A DNA stretch of 64,000 bases from Utricularia gibba (GCA_002189035.1 NEEC01000007.1:2976001-3040000), one strand, 5' to 3'. Counted from the first letter of the stretch, positions 21,791 through 39,105 are shown. The notes: generated by a model not told the origin, from the letters alone. A program made the numbers and translations.

Positions 21791-22593
21791 TAGGAGAAGA
21801 AAACGGCTGTTGATGATTAATTATGTTAATTATTACAAATAGTAAAGATTGTTTATACCAAATTATTTATGTAAACAGCAGAGTTTAATTTTTTGAGGAC
21901 TAAAAATTCAATTTTCTAAATTGTGGGGGCTGACGCCTGTTTAATCTTGCCACTGTAGTTTTTACTTGTATGATATTTACTAACTCTTTCACTTTCTGAA
22001 ACACCAGTACCTGTGTTAACCTCGCCTTGAATCCAATGCTTGTTTCTTATCTTACTCCAACCTTGCCTTCAGCACCTGGATGACGACACACCAACCTCAG
22101 GGACGAAAGCCCGGGAAATTGGTGGAGGTTTCACAACAGGGTCCTGTTCTCAGTCGTCTGTGATTCAGAGAAGCTCAACACACCAACCTCACTGGCGAGT
22201 TCTTGCCAGTAAAACCGCTAGTTTCAGAGGGTTTTCATGTTTGCCTGTGGATACAGTACACATGTACTCCCGGTAGACATTATCAATGAGATTCGATTCA
22301 CAGTTTCAGTTTCCATGTTCTGCTCTCGTTGGATTTCATGGCAGATGATACTACTAACCAAAACAAGAACACAACTCTGTGAAAAGTCATTTTCGTTTTG
22401 AATAATAGGATCCATCAAAAACAGCAAAGCCAAAGGTTGGAGAGTAGTCCTTCCCTTATTGGCTGCTACAAATACTTGTCTCTAATTTTCCAAAACAAGG
22501 CAACCGAATAAACTCCGAGTGGCAGGAGTGTCTCAGAGCAAGTCAAGTATGGAGATAAAGGAAAAAGATGAACCTTTTTTCGCATTGACCAGT
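21791..22593. other. Intergenic, no gene seen
   Basis: Non-coding DNA between the Copia fragment and the DCL stop codon. The right ~100-300 bp is probably the DCL 3' UTR. Short ORFs here show no family resemblance. Confidence 0.5.
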
Positions 22594-23904
22594 TCATTCA
22601 CGTTGTCTCCGGTGCCTGAAATGCCTGATGATGAAGCTTTCTGCGTAGAGAGGATAATTTTTCCTTATCAAACCTTTGATGCATTTCCAGTACGAAAAAT
22701 CGACCAGGTCCCCATCTGTACGCTTGATGAACATGCATTTTGAGTTTTGGAAAGTTGGGTGGTATCCAATCTGTCGACCAAAAAACAACAAAGGCCTTCA
22801 GCATCAAACACGAAAGAGAGGCATATAAAAGGGGTTCATTCATCTGACATTCAAAAGATCATGAACTCGACACACAGATGTGAAAAACTTTCAAGATGGA
22901 GTTATTTGTTAGGGAAAATGGAACCTCGTTCCTTCACCCCTAACCTCCATTTTTCTGATATGATTTCGCATAAACATCACTACCCAGAATCGAGACTCTC
23001 TCCTTCACCCTTTCTTTCAAGAACAACACCGCTTCGTTTTGCCATGCATGTCCCTACTAAGAATCTAGCCTCATCCCTTCACGCCCCAACTGCCATGCCT
23101 ATGACCATCATCTACATCTATTTTTCAAATGCGCCCACTCATTTCTTTCATAGGCAACAACTCAATGATTTTCTCATAAACATCACTGCTGAGAATCGAA
23201 CCTCAGTCTTCTACCATACCCTCCATGCTCTTTGTCGCCAAATTCCTCTCTTGATAAAGTGAAAGAACAAAAAACGATGTAATTTGCAGAATGAGAAAAG
23301 CAGAGCAATACCACGATGTAGTCCACTCCACAACCAATCTTCTTTTCATACTCGGGATGATATGGAAGCAACCTATCCAAAATCGCCGTTGTGTGCTCGG
23401 GACTCAACCTATCTCCAACCTCATACCTGCAGTGTTGCAAAGTCATCATCAAAATATGTGCTTTCCATCTGCAATTTACATGAAACTCGAGGAAACAGGG
23501 ACAACATTCAGGCAAAAGGCTTACTTTCCAGAGAAAAGAATCATCCTAACAAACCCAACAAGGGGCACGGTTTCTTCCAAAATCTGATCCTCCCAATCCA
23601 CCCACGTGTCGCCTTCACCACCCGTCTTCTCATCCTCATCATCATCCACCGGCTCTTGCTCGTCATCAGCACTCGGCAGCGGTGCCACCGGCTTTTTCAA
23701 CAACTCCGCTCCATACACCGCCGCCTCCTTACTGCTTCGTACTACCCCATCGCCCTCATCCACTGTGCCCACCGCCAAAGTTCTCGAATTTCGCCGCAAC
23801 GGAAAGGATACGGAAAATGGGTACGCGATTGAGTTCAGGGAAATGGGGTTTCTCCGATCCAACGAACATATATTCGCCGAATTCGAAGACGCAACAAACG
23901 CCAT
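22594..23904 (-). CDS. DCL: DCL-like plastid protein (DUF3223 family)
   Basis: Homologue of tomato DEFECTIVE CHLOROPLASTS AND LEAVES, a plastid protein needed for rRNA processing and chloroplast development. Exons: 23525-23904, 23312-23426, 22594-22770, all with GT-AG junctions, joining in frame to 223 residues; I recall ~224 for tomato DCL. Residues 1-45 are Ser/Arg-rich and lack acidic residues at first, fitting a transit peptide. An acidic linker follows (DDEQEPVDDDEDEK), then the conserved domain: WVDWEDQILEETVPLVGFVRM, SPEHTTAILDRLLPYHPEYE, KKIGCGVDYI, GYHPTF, DFSYWKCIKGLIRKNYPLYA and RHFRHRRQ. No frameshift was needed. Confidence 0.92.
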
Positions 23905-24876
23905 AAATAAAAATCACTTCTCCTTGTGATCATACGCAGGATCCACGAAACATATCAATAAAAAATGCACTCAAATGGTAACGCAAACCACGACCTATCT
24001 CATCTAAAGGCAGTCAATAAGCAGCGAACAGTAAAGCACCCCATTTCCCCCGGTAAGCTGATACAATTGGCTGTTTTAAAGCTACGCTTTTTGAAGTTAC
24101 GGAGTTCGTGAAACAAGACTTGAACGAAGTTACAGCTCTTTCAACTGTGGCTCATAAGAGCATGTGGCTGTGAATAGGATAAGTAGGGCCACTATGCATT
24201 TCTGTATCTCCCATTGCAGCTTCTCCATGGCAACATAGTGAAGGGAACGCAATTTCGTGTTGGAAGATGGTGCTTCTCTGTTCCAAAAAACTATGTAGAC
24301 GGGGCCAACTTTTGGCATTTTTTTCTGGTAATTGGCCTGCACAGGATGGCTCTTGTTCTTCTTCTGTGCCTCTACTTCAGCAACGCCAGGCATGGCTGCT
24401 GGGGCTCCATCCTGCGCATTCTTGTGTAAGCGTGCTAGTGACACTCATGCTGGCCCAAACGATGATCGAAAACAACAGTTGTCCAATCCATGGCATGCAG
24501 CAGATCATTCAAATGCTACTTGGATCAAGTTTGAACAATTTCTTTTTGAGTAATGGTATGAATAAATACCCTGCATTTCGTGCAGGGAAAAACTCAGGAA
24601 TGAAACATTAACACCCCAAAACTTCTACCTGAGTATAGTTACTCCAGCAAAAACGCAGGAGGCAAGTGCACAAACAGCACGGTGAAAACTCATGGGTTCC
24701 TTGTCTCTGCATTGGAGAAACGGCTCAGTCTCCGGACTGTTTTACTTGTTTTCAATCACACTGGGAGAAATGGAACCAAGAACAGGCAGGCCATGGCTAT
24801 CCATTGCTCTTGCTATAATGTTTAATAGCTGCAGCATGGAAGATGGTGAGGAAAAGAGTATAGGATTAGGAGAAAC
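23905..24876. other. Intergenic between DCL 5' end and PP2C 3' end
   Basis: Contains the DCL promoter/5' UTR at the left and the PP2C 3' UTR at the right. A minus-strand ORF at 24130-24444 has a basic, alanine-rich start but no recognised domain; likely chance. No TATA box was clear. Confidence 0.5.
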
Positions 24877-27012
24877 TCAAGGATTGTAAACAGTTGTGGG
24901 AGAATTAGAATTACGTTTTTTCCCTTCCATGGCCTCTTTCTTCTCCTGGCAGCTCAAGCAAAGAAGAGGGCCATGCCAGGGCCTTGGTTTTCCAGGATTG
25001 CTTGTTCCAGAATGTATTGAAAAACCTTCTCCGGGTTTTAGGCTCGCTTGGCAGATAGCACACACGAACAGCTTAAACATATTGCACACTGGGTACTTCG
25101 AGTTCAACCTACATTCCAAAAGCAGAAGTCGAGCCGAATGCACCAAGAGACTCTATTGATCATCCAAAAACTGAATGATAGGGTAGCATACAGATGCAAA
25201 CCTTTCAGAAAGTAAAGATGATCCTTCCTCAAAGAGCTCCTTAACTGAATCTTGTTTACAGTGTGCTGCTTCTTCCTGGCTTGTTTGAGAACATGACTCA
25301 ATTGGCTTTCTTCGGAATATCGAGTTAAATGCTTTCTTTTTCATGGGGGCTTCGAAGGGTCAGACCTTTCTTGGGGCTGAATATCCACAACGATACATGT
25401 TGTATCATCTAGAAGACCTTTAGCTTCCACAGCTTCCTGGAAGTATCACAAAACAGACATCATAACTGCAATACGACACCAGGTGGAGAATTCAACTGTG
25501 GTTGGAGGATGCCAAGAAAATATCTACTTTGACTATCTGCCAAGCTGCAGCCTCAGCAGGCATTCCTCTACAGCACTCGAAAGCTGCTTTGGAGGATAAG
25601 GCATCCCAAACACCGTCACTTGCAACTACGAGGCGTCCACCACTTGATGATAGCTGGTTATATTTTCAGAGTTAGTTCAGTCTCTGGTCACGCATGAATG
25701 CTGCAGAGGGAGAATTTCTGCATTGGAGAAAAACAGTGACGTTCTCTTTCAATGAACCAGATAAATAACTGACCTTTACTTGCTTCACATGCGGTACAGG
25801 AACTATGAGCTCTCCAACATCCATGTCGCCAATCGATCTTGAAAGACACAAACCGCCTGGCCAACATCTCAGTGGTCCAATCTGCAATGGATGACCATAT
25901 CTTTGAGTGCCTAAAAGCATGTCAAGTTGTTCAAAAATCACTACCTCTGTGCCACCTCCGGTATTGAGACGACAAACCTCATAGCCATTTGCAGTAATTC
26001 TTTTTCTTCTGTTTAAGAAATTGAACAGATCGCATAACTAATGGAAAGACACAATCAGTGCCAAAAAGAACTAGACAGCAAACACGCACTCTTCTTCACT
26101 TGTGTCAAGCCGATGATCAGCTGACAGATGATATATACCACCATCAGCAGATTCAAGGACACAAAGAGAATCTCCCACCGATGCAACAGTTAGTATCCAG
26201 TCCTTGATAATCAGAAATGTAGCTGTTGTTCCTGATGATGCCGCTGGTAGCAAAAGAAAACAATCAGCAGCAGTAGATATGAATACGCACCACTTCAGCT
26301 TATAAGAATCCCACATGCACTATCCAAAGATAAAAGTGTAAGGGCATTGGCTAACACGGACTGCATTGAAAGAGAACTGAGTCAATGCAAACATTCTATC
26401 ACTGAAATTTGCACAAGCACAAACCGTTTCCCTGGAAATCTTTGTCAGTTTTCACAAATCCAGAGACCATAGCCCGAGGCAGCACAGAAATCCACTCCTC
26501 TGTGTTGAGATCAGGCGGAATGGCGTTCAATACATTGCTCAGGAGATTCTCTTTAGCATACAAAGCTGCTGAAGGTCCATTGTGACCATCAAACAACTGA
26601 AACGAAGATATTCTAAGATTAACAAAGCCGTGTCTAAGTGCGTCAGTTACCACGAAGAAACCTGGTGAAAATAGTGAACAGAAAGTCTACAACGGATTCG
26701 ACTTTATAACAGTGTGTAACAGTGAAACGCTCAAAGACAAGGCAAGTATATGTCTTCAACATTCTGCATCAGAGTGAAGGCTGAATCACTTTCCAATCAG
26801 TGACGAAATTCAAAAAGCTTACCCCAAAAACTGAATATGTACTAACACCGTCACCAAGAGTCCTTTGACAGTCTGTCTTGATGAAGGTGCAATCCTCCCT
26901 TTCTTACTCTGACTGGCCTGGCCGTGTGAAATCTCCGATTTCACTATCTTCCATCGGCGATTTCCTTCTTCAGCAACAAGGAAAGTGAAGTTTTTTGGTG
27001 ATCCACACTCAT
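24877..27012 (-). CDS. Protein phosphatase 2C, PP2C12-like
   Basis: Serine/threonine phosphatase of the metal-dependent PPM family, closest in memory to Arabidopsis At1g47380. Exons (minus): 26823-27012, 26425-26596, 26243-26090, 25945-26009, 25774-25881, 25528-25653, 25202-25436, 24877-25108; all junctions GT-AG. Metal-binding motifs are FDGHNG, SGTT, VGDS, the CWPGGLCLSRSIGD block, ASDGVWD and DDTTCIVVD. The C-terminal extension with FEEGSSLLSER, CNMFKLFVCAICQ and CLSCQ resembles a small zinc-like CxxC module conserved in this subgroup. Start chosen at 27012 because MSVDHQ leads into SLLLKKE, matching relatives. Three single-base losses break the frame: ~26948-26953, ~26894-26900 and the G run 25345-25349. 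Confidence 0.9.
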
Positions 27013-27953
27013 GGACAACAACATCTCCACCCCAAACTTCAATCCCAAAAATCGAAAAAATGCTCAATGAATTTCAAATATATGAAGATCCCTGCCAGGA
27101 AAAAGTGAGAAGAATCTTGTCAAGTAGCAAACAAGCGAACAGTAACAGAAGCATGTGAATTGATTAAGACGTTATATTATTTTCTTACATTCAGTTCAGA
27201 AAAACCAGCGTTGCGCAGCACAAGATGCGCCTACACTTGGATAACCAGTCAGACCAGCAAAATGCAGAAGGAAGACAACGAACCCACTAGAGGCCTTGGA
27301 TTACATTAATCCAGAAACGCGTATACCAGCTTTTTTAGTGCAAAAAACTTGAACTTTTTGTCGTTTTGAATGAATGAGACAACGAAGACAGAGTGTCGTA
27401 ACATGGAAAGGGTGGGAGCAAAGCTGACCCACAAATTGTCTTGCTTTTCTGCTTCCTTGATCTGAAAATGATAAAACTCATATTTAATGGCGGAAGACAA
27501 ACTCCCAACACAACCATTGTGTTTCTGGTCCTGTGAGCTTGCTAAATCTTCATAAGAAACTGAAAAAAAACATTGACAGAAGCGATTGCAACTCCCCCTT
27601 GTCGCACTTCGTTCTGTGACAGCTGGGAACTGAAGAAAGTTTTCACCTTCATTGTCATTTTACCTTCACCGTCAAACGGCCATTGCTTCCACTTCCAGCA
27701 TCTGGATTCATTCAGCAGACAATCTTATTTTTAGGGTTGAATAATGGAACTGTCAAACCGGTAAGGATGTTTGTTCGTTGGTCCACATCTCAGATCTCCA
27801 TCACAACCTGGACATCACCATCTTCTACAGAACACTTGTAATTGTGTGTCGGAATGAAACCAATGAAACAGGGAAAGATCATGCTTGGAAAATAAATGAT
27901 TAAATATTTTTTTAAGAAAAAACAATCCCTGTCGCATGGATAACAGAGTCAAT

Positions 27954-27972
27954 TATGGGCCAAATGGGCTCA
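27954..27972. promoter_or_regulatory. Paired site II-like motifs (TGGGCC / TGGGCT)
   Basis: Two GGGC-core elements spaced 3 bp apart, ~940 bp before the PP2C start codon. Site II motifs bind TCP factors in promoters of plant housekeeping genes. Sequence match only; the distance is long unless a 5' UTR intron is present. Confidence 0.35.
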
Positions 27973-28001
27973 TTGAGAGTGGACTGGTGCCTTTGAAACT
28001 C

Positions 28002-28023
28002 AAAAAAAAAAAAAAAAAAAAAA
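28002..28023 (+). repeat. Poly-A tract (22 bp)
   Basis: Uninterrupted run of A. It sits between the PP2C upstream region and the 3' end of the PGI gene. The length may be inaccurate in an assembly with homopolymer errors. Confidence 0.9.
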
Positions 28024-28111
28024 CTGCGTTACAAAGTTGGAGGCATTATTTGAGTCCACAAGAGAAACCTCGATGGACCGAAGCTTAGGCTTCCTGTGAT
28101 GGAGATGAGAT

Positions 28112-32125
<4,014 letters not shown>

Positions 32126-32750
32126 CTACAATCAAATCCCAGAATCAGCTGGTACATTTAAAACGAAGTAACGAAAGCTTGTCAAGAGAGTTTCGCAATC
32201 AAAATTTCTCATTTATAGAGTTTCTGATAAATGCATCAACCCCTAGCTACGTTAACACGAGCTCCGTTTTTTTCAGTGATCGCCGATCTGCTCAATCGCC
32301 CCAGATATTTCCAGAGTTCGTCGTCGCCAGGTGAATCAAACAATCCAAAGTTTTTCGAAAAAAAAAAGACAAGACAAAAGAACTTTCGATACTGCGTGCT
32401 ACCTTGATGCAGCGATGTAGAGCTCAGACGCAGAACCAGTGGGTGACAAAACTGGGGGAATACAACTCCATTGACCCTCGGTTTTAAGCTTTATTCGAAC
32501 TCATCGTTCACGAGAATCGACGCCACGTGGTGCGATGACAGCGTGCAGGAGGTGATGCCGATAATGGCACTTTTTAGCCGGGTATTATTCATGATTCGAA
32601 TGACTGAGATTCCCCATGATTACCGAAATAGGAAGTCATCAAATTACAAAAAGAGATTGTTCTTTTCCATAATCACCGACAAATCAATATAGCAACCAAA
32701 TGGATGACGCGGACTCCTAGAATACATCAAGCAGCTCCAGCACTTGGGCG
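32126..32750. other. PGI 5' region and UBP6 3' flank
   Basis: A candidate PGI leader exon ends at 32403 (…ATCAAG then GTAGC) and splices to 32125. The frame it shares with exon 2 lacks a Met. The remaining DNA up to the UBP6 stop codon shows no ORF with family resemblance. Confidence 0.45.
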
Positions 32751-35700
32751 CTACACGGCTACGCCGCGAGCCTTGTACATGCAGATGTAAGCCATATGCC
32801 AGTCACCTGAAAGAAAGCCATATGTCATCAGTATGAACTGTAAGGATGCATGTGCGAGGAGAGGAGGGTCTGGGATGGGGGCAAGATCAGGACTGTACCG
32901 CCTCCTGAAAGCCTGGTTATGTCATCTTCGCGTTGCAGGGTGGGATTATCGTCGTCAAATTGAACCCATTTACCTGTCATTACGCAATGTTTGTGCTTCT
33001 GTAATGATGGGAAAACTCATTGTGTGTGTTGTTGTGTGTCGCTGGCTGGAGGCACTGACCGTTGTCTTGTTTGACCCATGCGACGTAGTGTCCGGAATCA
33101 GCACTTCTTCCCTTGTGCGTGAGTACAGCAATCAGGTCATATATTCCTGTTGCATGCTTCTCCTTATCTACAGAAAGGAAAACAACGGTGAAATCATCAG
33201 TACTTAATGTGCATGGTAATAATTCCCCACCAGAACTTGGGAGAGAAAGAAAGGCGCACCTTCTTCCATTGCGGTGTTGGACAAGTCTCCATCTTTGTCG
33301 GATGGTCCCTGTGTGGGCAGCATAGACACAAATATAGTCAAAATCTCGTCTGCAATCATAACCGTCCTGAGTATATTCTGGGAAGAGTGTTACTGATATG
33401 AATCGAAAGCATACCGCTGCATCAGTCATCTTATCAGAGGAAGTTGAGGCCTTATTAGTTTTCAGGCCAAGTTTCTTTCCTTCTTCGTCTCTCAGGATCT
33501 AATGCCAACGCATCAAATAAGATAGAAACACGGTGGACAGTAGAGAGAATAAGAAAATGCACAACTTTCTTGTATAGCATACCTGTCTAGGAGACTGTAA
33601 CTTCTTTTGGAGGTCATCTGAACAAAGGTCGTAGACGTCTAACTCCAACGGGTAGTCTACTTTCTGATAGGGAAAAATTAGAGCTAGGTGCTCATTATGT
33701 GAATCTATTTACATGGCTACTCTAACACCAAATATATGTATGTACCCCATTGACAATAAGTGAAAATATTACCCGCAGAATTTTTGCCTTTTGGTTTGTT
33801 TCTCTTTTCCAAAAAAAGCGTACAAACTGCACTGTTAAATATCTGTAATCAGACGACACAAATTAGCCATAGAGCAGCCAAGTAGTCCACGTAATGAATG
33901 CACATTGATAATTAAGGGAAAATAAGAGAAGTCTCGTGTAACAAAGTGGATATACTTTGGCAAATCACTTATGCGAGAATCCTTGGTATAGATAGCAGTA
34001 CGTCCAAGTGAAGGAGAATTTTTCTCTAGCTCCGATTTGAGACCCTGAACATACAAAAGTAAAAGATGCACGTCCTGAATCTAGTTCCAGTTTGGGATAG
34101 AAAGAATGCAAAATTGCTGGAATCGAAATTAAAGATGGTCATGCTCGACTTACACGTTTCAAGCCTTCATGAAGATGGTTCACCTCTTGTGAAATATGGC
34201 ATTTAAGAGAATAAACTGATTCAGTTTCATTAGACTCTTCACCACTTTCAGTACAATGCACCCTAGCCACATATCATGAGATATGAAACTAGGTTAACAA
34301 GACTCTCGTGATGTGCATACCACATAGAATTCTCACTGGAAGACAAGACATCAGGTGTACTTGAACCATAGGGTATTTAGAGACAACCCACCCCCAGTCA
34401 GAAAAACAGGACTATAAAAACGAAGGTTCATAGTTCAAAATTCTGAGTGATAGGCTTCTGCGAAAATGGCATCAGGGATTAGAAAAGGAAGTGACTTCTC
34501 CTGAAAGATTTCTTCCCCTTGTATATGGTGGTGATGGGGAGATGGTGATAGATAAGAGAAGGGAGTAAAGAGATGAAAAAGTACGGAAGGAAACAACAGA
34601 AGGAACAGAAGTCAAATTAAAAAGTGACCCTCTTTCCCACAAATGCAGTAACAATGATACGATCACATAAAAACTATGAAAATAGCCACTTGCGAAAATA
34701 ACCCGAGAACACACAGTGGAGAAAAATACCTGCTGGCGAGGCCAATAGCAAAAAGTTTTTTCACAGTTTCAGCAGCGTTTTCACTGGTAAAAAAAACAGA
34801 GAAGAGATGAAACTGTACTTGAATGATATGAAGCCTCTGCTTCAGATAGGGCAGCACAATAATTCCACCTTCATAAAAAATTATGCTACCTCACACCGGG
34901 GGACTTGAGAGTCAAAGATAAAGAAAATAGAAGTTGTGTCCAGCACTCTTCGGCATCCTGAGCATCATTATAAAATATCAAAATGATAAATCACAAAAAA
35001 AAAATGATTACATCATGTTGTACCTGTTGCATGTAAATTCCATTATGAAGCTGCGCAAATTGGGGATACTTGCTTCGCAGTGCCTGTTGAACAAGGATCA
35101 AGTAAAGGGGAGGTGTCAAAGGTACATAAAGAAAAATGAAGGTTGCAGCTCCCACAACACAATCGCTATGGCTACCCATTTTTTCCATCTCTTCAAGAAG
35201 AATATACATACCACATGACCAGAAAATAAACAAAAAAGGACATTAATAATAAGACGAAAATTTAAAATGCCACAGTGAAATTGTATTTTTTTAGTGCAAG
35301 CCTTCAGAATGAGTGAGGACCCAGAAAATGTACTTCTAGAATAAATAACAAACATACCATCAAAAATCGTACGGGTGCTACTGGCTTTGCACTTTTGTCT
35401 AGTTCATTGAATAATTCTCGTGTTGCAATTGTCAGGGCATGGGAAGATTGATCTATATCATTGCCCCTGATAGGCGGATACCTGAATCACAGATACCCAC
35501 CATTAGAAAAAAAAACCAGACAAAAGATAGATACTGCACTGTTCAAATGAACTCACTGACCCCAAAATTACAGAATTGGATAAAATAAACTCCCAAACAA
35601 GTTTAAAGGTAGCCTTAGATCACTCACTTGGTCAAAGCAGATTTCAACTCTGGAACTGAGTGCAGACATTGGACTGTAGAGTTCATGTAACAGGTATTCC

Positions 35701-36765
35701 CCAAATTCAATAGACCAGCCGAATGTCCCTACTCCCAAGAACAAGTACATTTTGATCAATCAATAAAATTCACCAAGCAAGAAATTTTCTGATACGCAAC
35801 ACAGAGTTTCATCAAGAGAGCGCAATTACTGAATGATAAGAAGGCGGATATGTATTCAAGCTTCAGTATTCCGTTTTTAAGTCATCATTATTTCACTACT
35901 GATACGAAACGAAAGAAGTTAGCCAAGAATCTCATGACAAGTATCTGAAACCCAAAATCTGCACTACATTATACAAAGTTTCCAAAATATGGAGAATCTT
36001 TGAAGTAAAAATGGAAATACGAACTTACTATAGCAACTGCCTGTTCCTCCTCAGGCATATCCTCAGAAAAAACAAGTTCCTTCTCAGGGCCTTCACAATC
36101 TCATCTGCAGTCCCCATCATCATCAATTTCTGTCCCTGAATTGTAAAAATGAAAGAAAAAAAGCGTAAAATCAACAATACCATCTCTCCCAAAAAACACT
36201 AATTTATGAAAAGAAACCCTTACATCCTTCACGCCAAGCTTTGACCAATCTGCATCATCCTATACACCAAAAAACAAGAAAAAAGGGGTAACTTAAATCC
36301 TCAGAAAATGTGCACGAAACTAATGAAATGAATTCTCTCAGGATAATCGCTTCCATACCTTTAACAGGCCACCTTTTATCATAATCTTCTGTCTCTCTGG
36401 TGGAACTCCAGTTAAATCAAAGAGCTGACACTTGAAGACGTAAGGGGGTAACGTGGTATCTATTTCTACATTGGAGAAGAGCTCCTTCTGCCACTTTACG
36501 TTTACTGTTAACATTTCCAAACACAAGTAGCACATGTCAGATTCAATGAAAAGCAAAAACTTTACCTGATTTACAGTTAATTCAATATGCATCCCAAAAA
36601 ACACATTCAAACAGTATCTCACGCTTATCACACTTATACGGTGCTGACTAATTTTATAACTCAACCACAGTCCTCATACACGCAGAGGCAAAATTCCAGG
36701 TTTGGTTCAATCCACAAAAAGTGAAAAAAAAGGTTCATCAATTAAATATTTTTACCTGTCAACAT
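32751..36765 (-). CDS. Ubiquitin-specific protease, UBP6/UBP7-like
   Basis: Proteasome-associated deubiquitinase (USP14/Ubp6 family) that trims ubiquitin chains. The start ATG is in a 10-bp coding exon (36756-36765) spliced to 36359-36504, giving MLTVNVKWQKE. An N-terminal ubiquitin-like domain follows (KCQLFDLTGVPPERQKIMIKGG, then GQKLMMMGTADEIVK). The catalytic Cys box LGNTCYMNSTVQC is at ~35640-35730, YPQFAQLHNG and DAEECWTQLL follow, VQFVRFFWKR is at ~33775, and the His box GIYDLIAVLTHKGRSADSGHYVAWVKQ is at ~33070-33170. It ends with WVQFDDDNPTLQ and DWHMAYICMYKAR. One missing base in the GGG at 36086-36088 shifts the frame after DEIVKA. Intron-rich; otherwise full length. Confidence 0.92.
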
Positions 36766-38797
36766 GGCTAAGAATGATTCCTCCGAATGGACAAATATTT
36801 CACCCAAACTCGGGGACGAATATTGTGAATGCAATATGGCCGCAGTTGTCCTACAACACAAAGGTATGCCGATCACCTTGAGAACAATCTCCTAGTCGGT
36901 TTCCTATCCATTTAAAAATAAACAAAAAAAGAAGCCAACTCCCTTCAACACAAGACTCCATACCTGGTTTTCAGACCCAAAAAAAGTACCCTCTTACACT
37001 AAGAAAAAAAGCGCATTTATGAAAGACGAAGGCCCCGCATCACAAGTTTAACGGGAAAAGGAAACCCTTCAAATAAACTCAGTTATCCACAAATAAGAAT
37101 CCCGAATTTTCAGGAACTAATGAAGATTTGCATAAAAATAAATTGCCTGATACACATTGCAACAGATAACCTATCGATCGGATTTCATAGGGCGATAATA
37201 ACCAGCCAGCACCTCTCAAAAGATCGAACCCTCAAACACCCCTCCTAATTAAGAAACTTTCACACATTTTCATTATCTTCCTAGATTTTTCCAAACCGTT
37301 ATTCTCCCAAGTTCAATACGAGAATCGTTCTCACCGTTGCTTCACCCTCCCCACCGCCAAATTTGATCTCCTCGCCCTCCCGTTGCCCTCCTCCCCAAGA
37401 TAAGTTATTGAGCCCATTAAGCCAAGCTGGGCCGGGCCGGGCCTTTTGTTGAAATTAGACTATATTTTTGTAATATATCTTTAATATACAGCAAAATAGT
37501 GACACATTGGCATCTTGAAGCCTATCCGCCACATCTAGTTGTATAATTACATGTTATTATTATTATTTTTTTGATAAGCCGCGGGATAAGTGTATCTATG
37601 ACAAGGGATTCTATTTGGTTCCTTAAAACTTGAAACCGAAACCACCAATTTCAATGTTTGGAAGATTTTTTACATATTTATTGTGCAACTTATCGATGGA
37701 GCCACTTGGATTGGGCACTTTTGGCTGTAAGGCTTAAGATTTAATCACGGTATTCCATGTTAGTTATGAATGAAAAAAATATGTATTTAAATATAAAAAT
37801 CATTCTAATCTTGTATAACCATTTTTCTTTAAAAAAATGTAAAATTAGAAAAGTTTGGGTAACTAAAGTAAAAAATATTGTATTATAAAAACATGAGTCA
37901 TAATATTTGATGTCAAACCCATATTCAAGTGCATGGCAATTTTGGGACAGGAGCAATCAAGAAGGAAATGTTATCTCATATTGATTATTGATATAAAATA
38001 AAAATGATTTAAGTAAAGTAATTTTCTTAATTTTTTTTATAAAGTCTTTTCTTCAAGATTAAATAATGTAAAATTATGAGAATTAGATTTGAGAATTCAT
38101 TCGAAAAAAAAATTGTAATTTCATAACTTATTAAAAAGTAACAAATATTTCTAAATTTTGAATTTTTTAAAGTAATAATCATTTTATTCATATTTAATAA
38201 TAAAAGCTATTAATTAAAAAAAGATATTTCAAACAGAACCTTAGTATTAGATTCGTGATTTGTTAGTGTCAAATGTAGATGATATCCAAATAAAACATGA
38301 AAACTGTCATTCACATAATTTAATGATTTTCAACCAGCTAAAAAAATCTGTGTATGCTGACAAAGTCCATCATTTGTCCTTTTTTTTTTTTTTCTTTTTT
38401 TACCGTGAAGCCCAGTCCTTTGGATTTCAAGGCCAAGATTCATCACCGGAGACATACTTCTGAGAATTCGTAGCTTTCATACAATTGAAGTAGCTTTTTT
38501 CACGGTCTCCGGCAGCCACAGACGTTGTTGGAGGAGTAGGCTGAAGAACAGAAGCATCCGTAATTGGTGTACGTCTGTCTATGCGTTCCCTCATTAGCTT
38601 CCTTCCTGCCACTTGCTGCTTCTTTATATTTCTTAAAGACTGAAGAGCCTCTCACAGTCACACGACTTGATTTTTTTATGAAACCCCATTTCTCTGTGCT
38701 CCCTGCACTGTCGCTTCTCAGCACGAAAGAAGCCAAAGGATGACAGTGAAGAAGGAGAAAAGCTACGGAGTCTGATTTTTTACATTCTTTTTGTGGT
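36766..38797. other. Promoter region of UBP6-like gene and AT-rich intergenic DNA
   Basis: 36766-37450 should contain the 5' UTR/promoter of the UBP6 gene. 37451-38400 is very AT-rich with no gene. 38400-38797 lies upstream of the AT-hook gene, with a T-run at ~38379-38400. Confidence 0.55.
37411..37445 (-). promoter_or_regulatory. Site II-like cluster upstream of UBP6-like gene
   Basis: On the minus strand: AAAAGGCCC, GGCCC repeats and two TGGGC cores (37411-37416 and 37428-37433), ~650 bp before the start codon. Such GGCCC/TGGGC clusters are common in promoters of plant proteasome, ribosome and housekeeping genes (TCP sites). Function inferred. Confidence 0.4.
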
Positions 38798-39105
38798 ATG
38801 GGTAGGCAGAAGAAGGCAGTGGAAGGAGAGGCTGAGAAACAGGGCTCAAGGAAAAGAGGGAGACCGAGAAAAAACACACTGAAAGCAGAGGAGCAGGTTG
38901 AAGCAGAAGCAAAGAAACCAAAAATCAGTGAAGGAGGAGGGAAAAGACTTGAAGATACAATAGAACAAGAAGAAGAAGAAGGAGAAGTGGGGACTCATCT
39001 AAGCACTCTGATGTTCTAGAGTCAGAAAAGCAAGGGGAAGAAACTGAAGCTGCCTTCAGGAGGAGAAGCAGCAGAAGAAAAAGCTTGCCCAGAAAAAGCA
39101 TCTGA
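38798..39105 (+). CDS. Small basic/acidic AT-hook protein, with one frameshift
   Basis: Starts MGRQKKAVEGEAEK. Residues 18-26 contain the AT-hook core RKRGRPRKN, which binds the AT-rich minor groove. An acidic stretch follows (EQEEEEGEV). At 38989-38992 (GGGG) one G appears missing: the next frame continues as GDSSKHSDVLESEKQGEET, then a strongly basic tail RRRSSRRKSLPRK, ending TGA at 39103-39105; total about 103 residues. Likely a nuclear chromatin-associated protein. I do not recognise the exact family. No intron seen. It is convergent with TYW1, whose stop codon is 380 bp away. Confidence 0.62.

Larger units (their letters stand above)
27013..28111. other. Intergenic: PP2C promoter/5' UTR and PGI 3' UTR
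   Basis: Upstream region of the PP2C gene on its minus strand. ORFs at ~27306-27517 appear to be chance or UTR. Contains site II-like motifs and a poly-A run of 22 at 28002-28023. Confidence 0.5.

Noticed and set aside
22519-22743. Plus-strand ORF of 74 codons
   Set aside because: It overlaps DCL exon 3 on the opposite strand and resembles nothing; a shadow of that exon.
23606-23929. Plus-strand Ser-rich ORF
   Set aside because: Antisense to DCL exon 1; its serine/threonine content simply mirrors the acidic and glycine-rich minus-strand codons.
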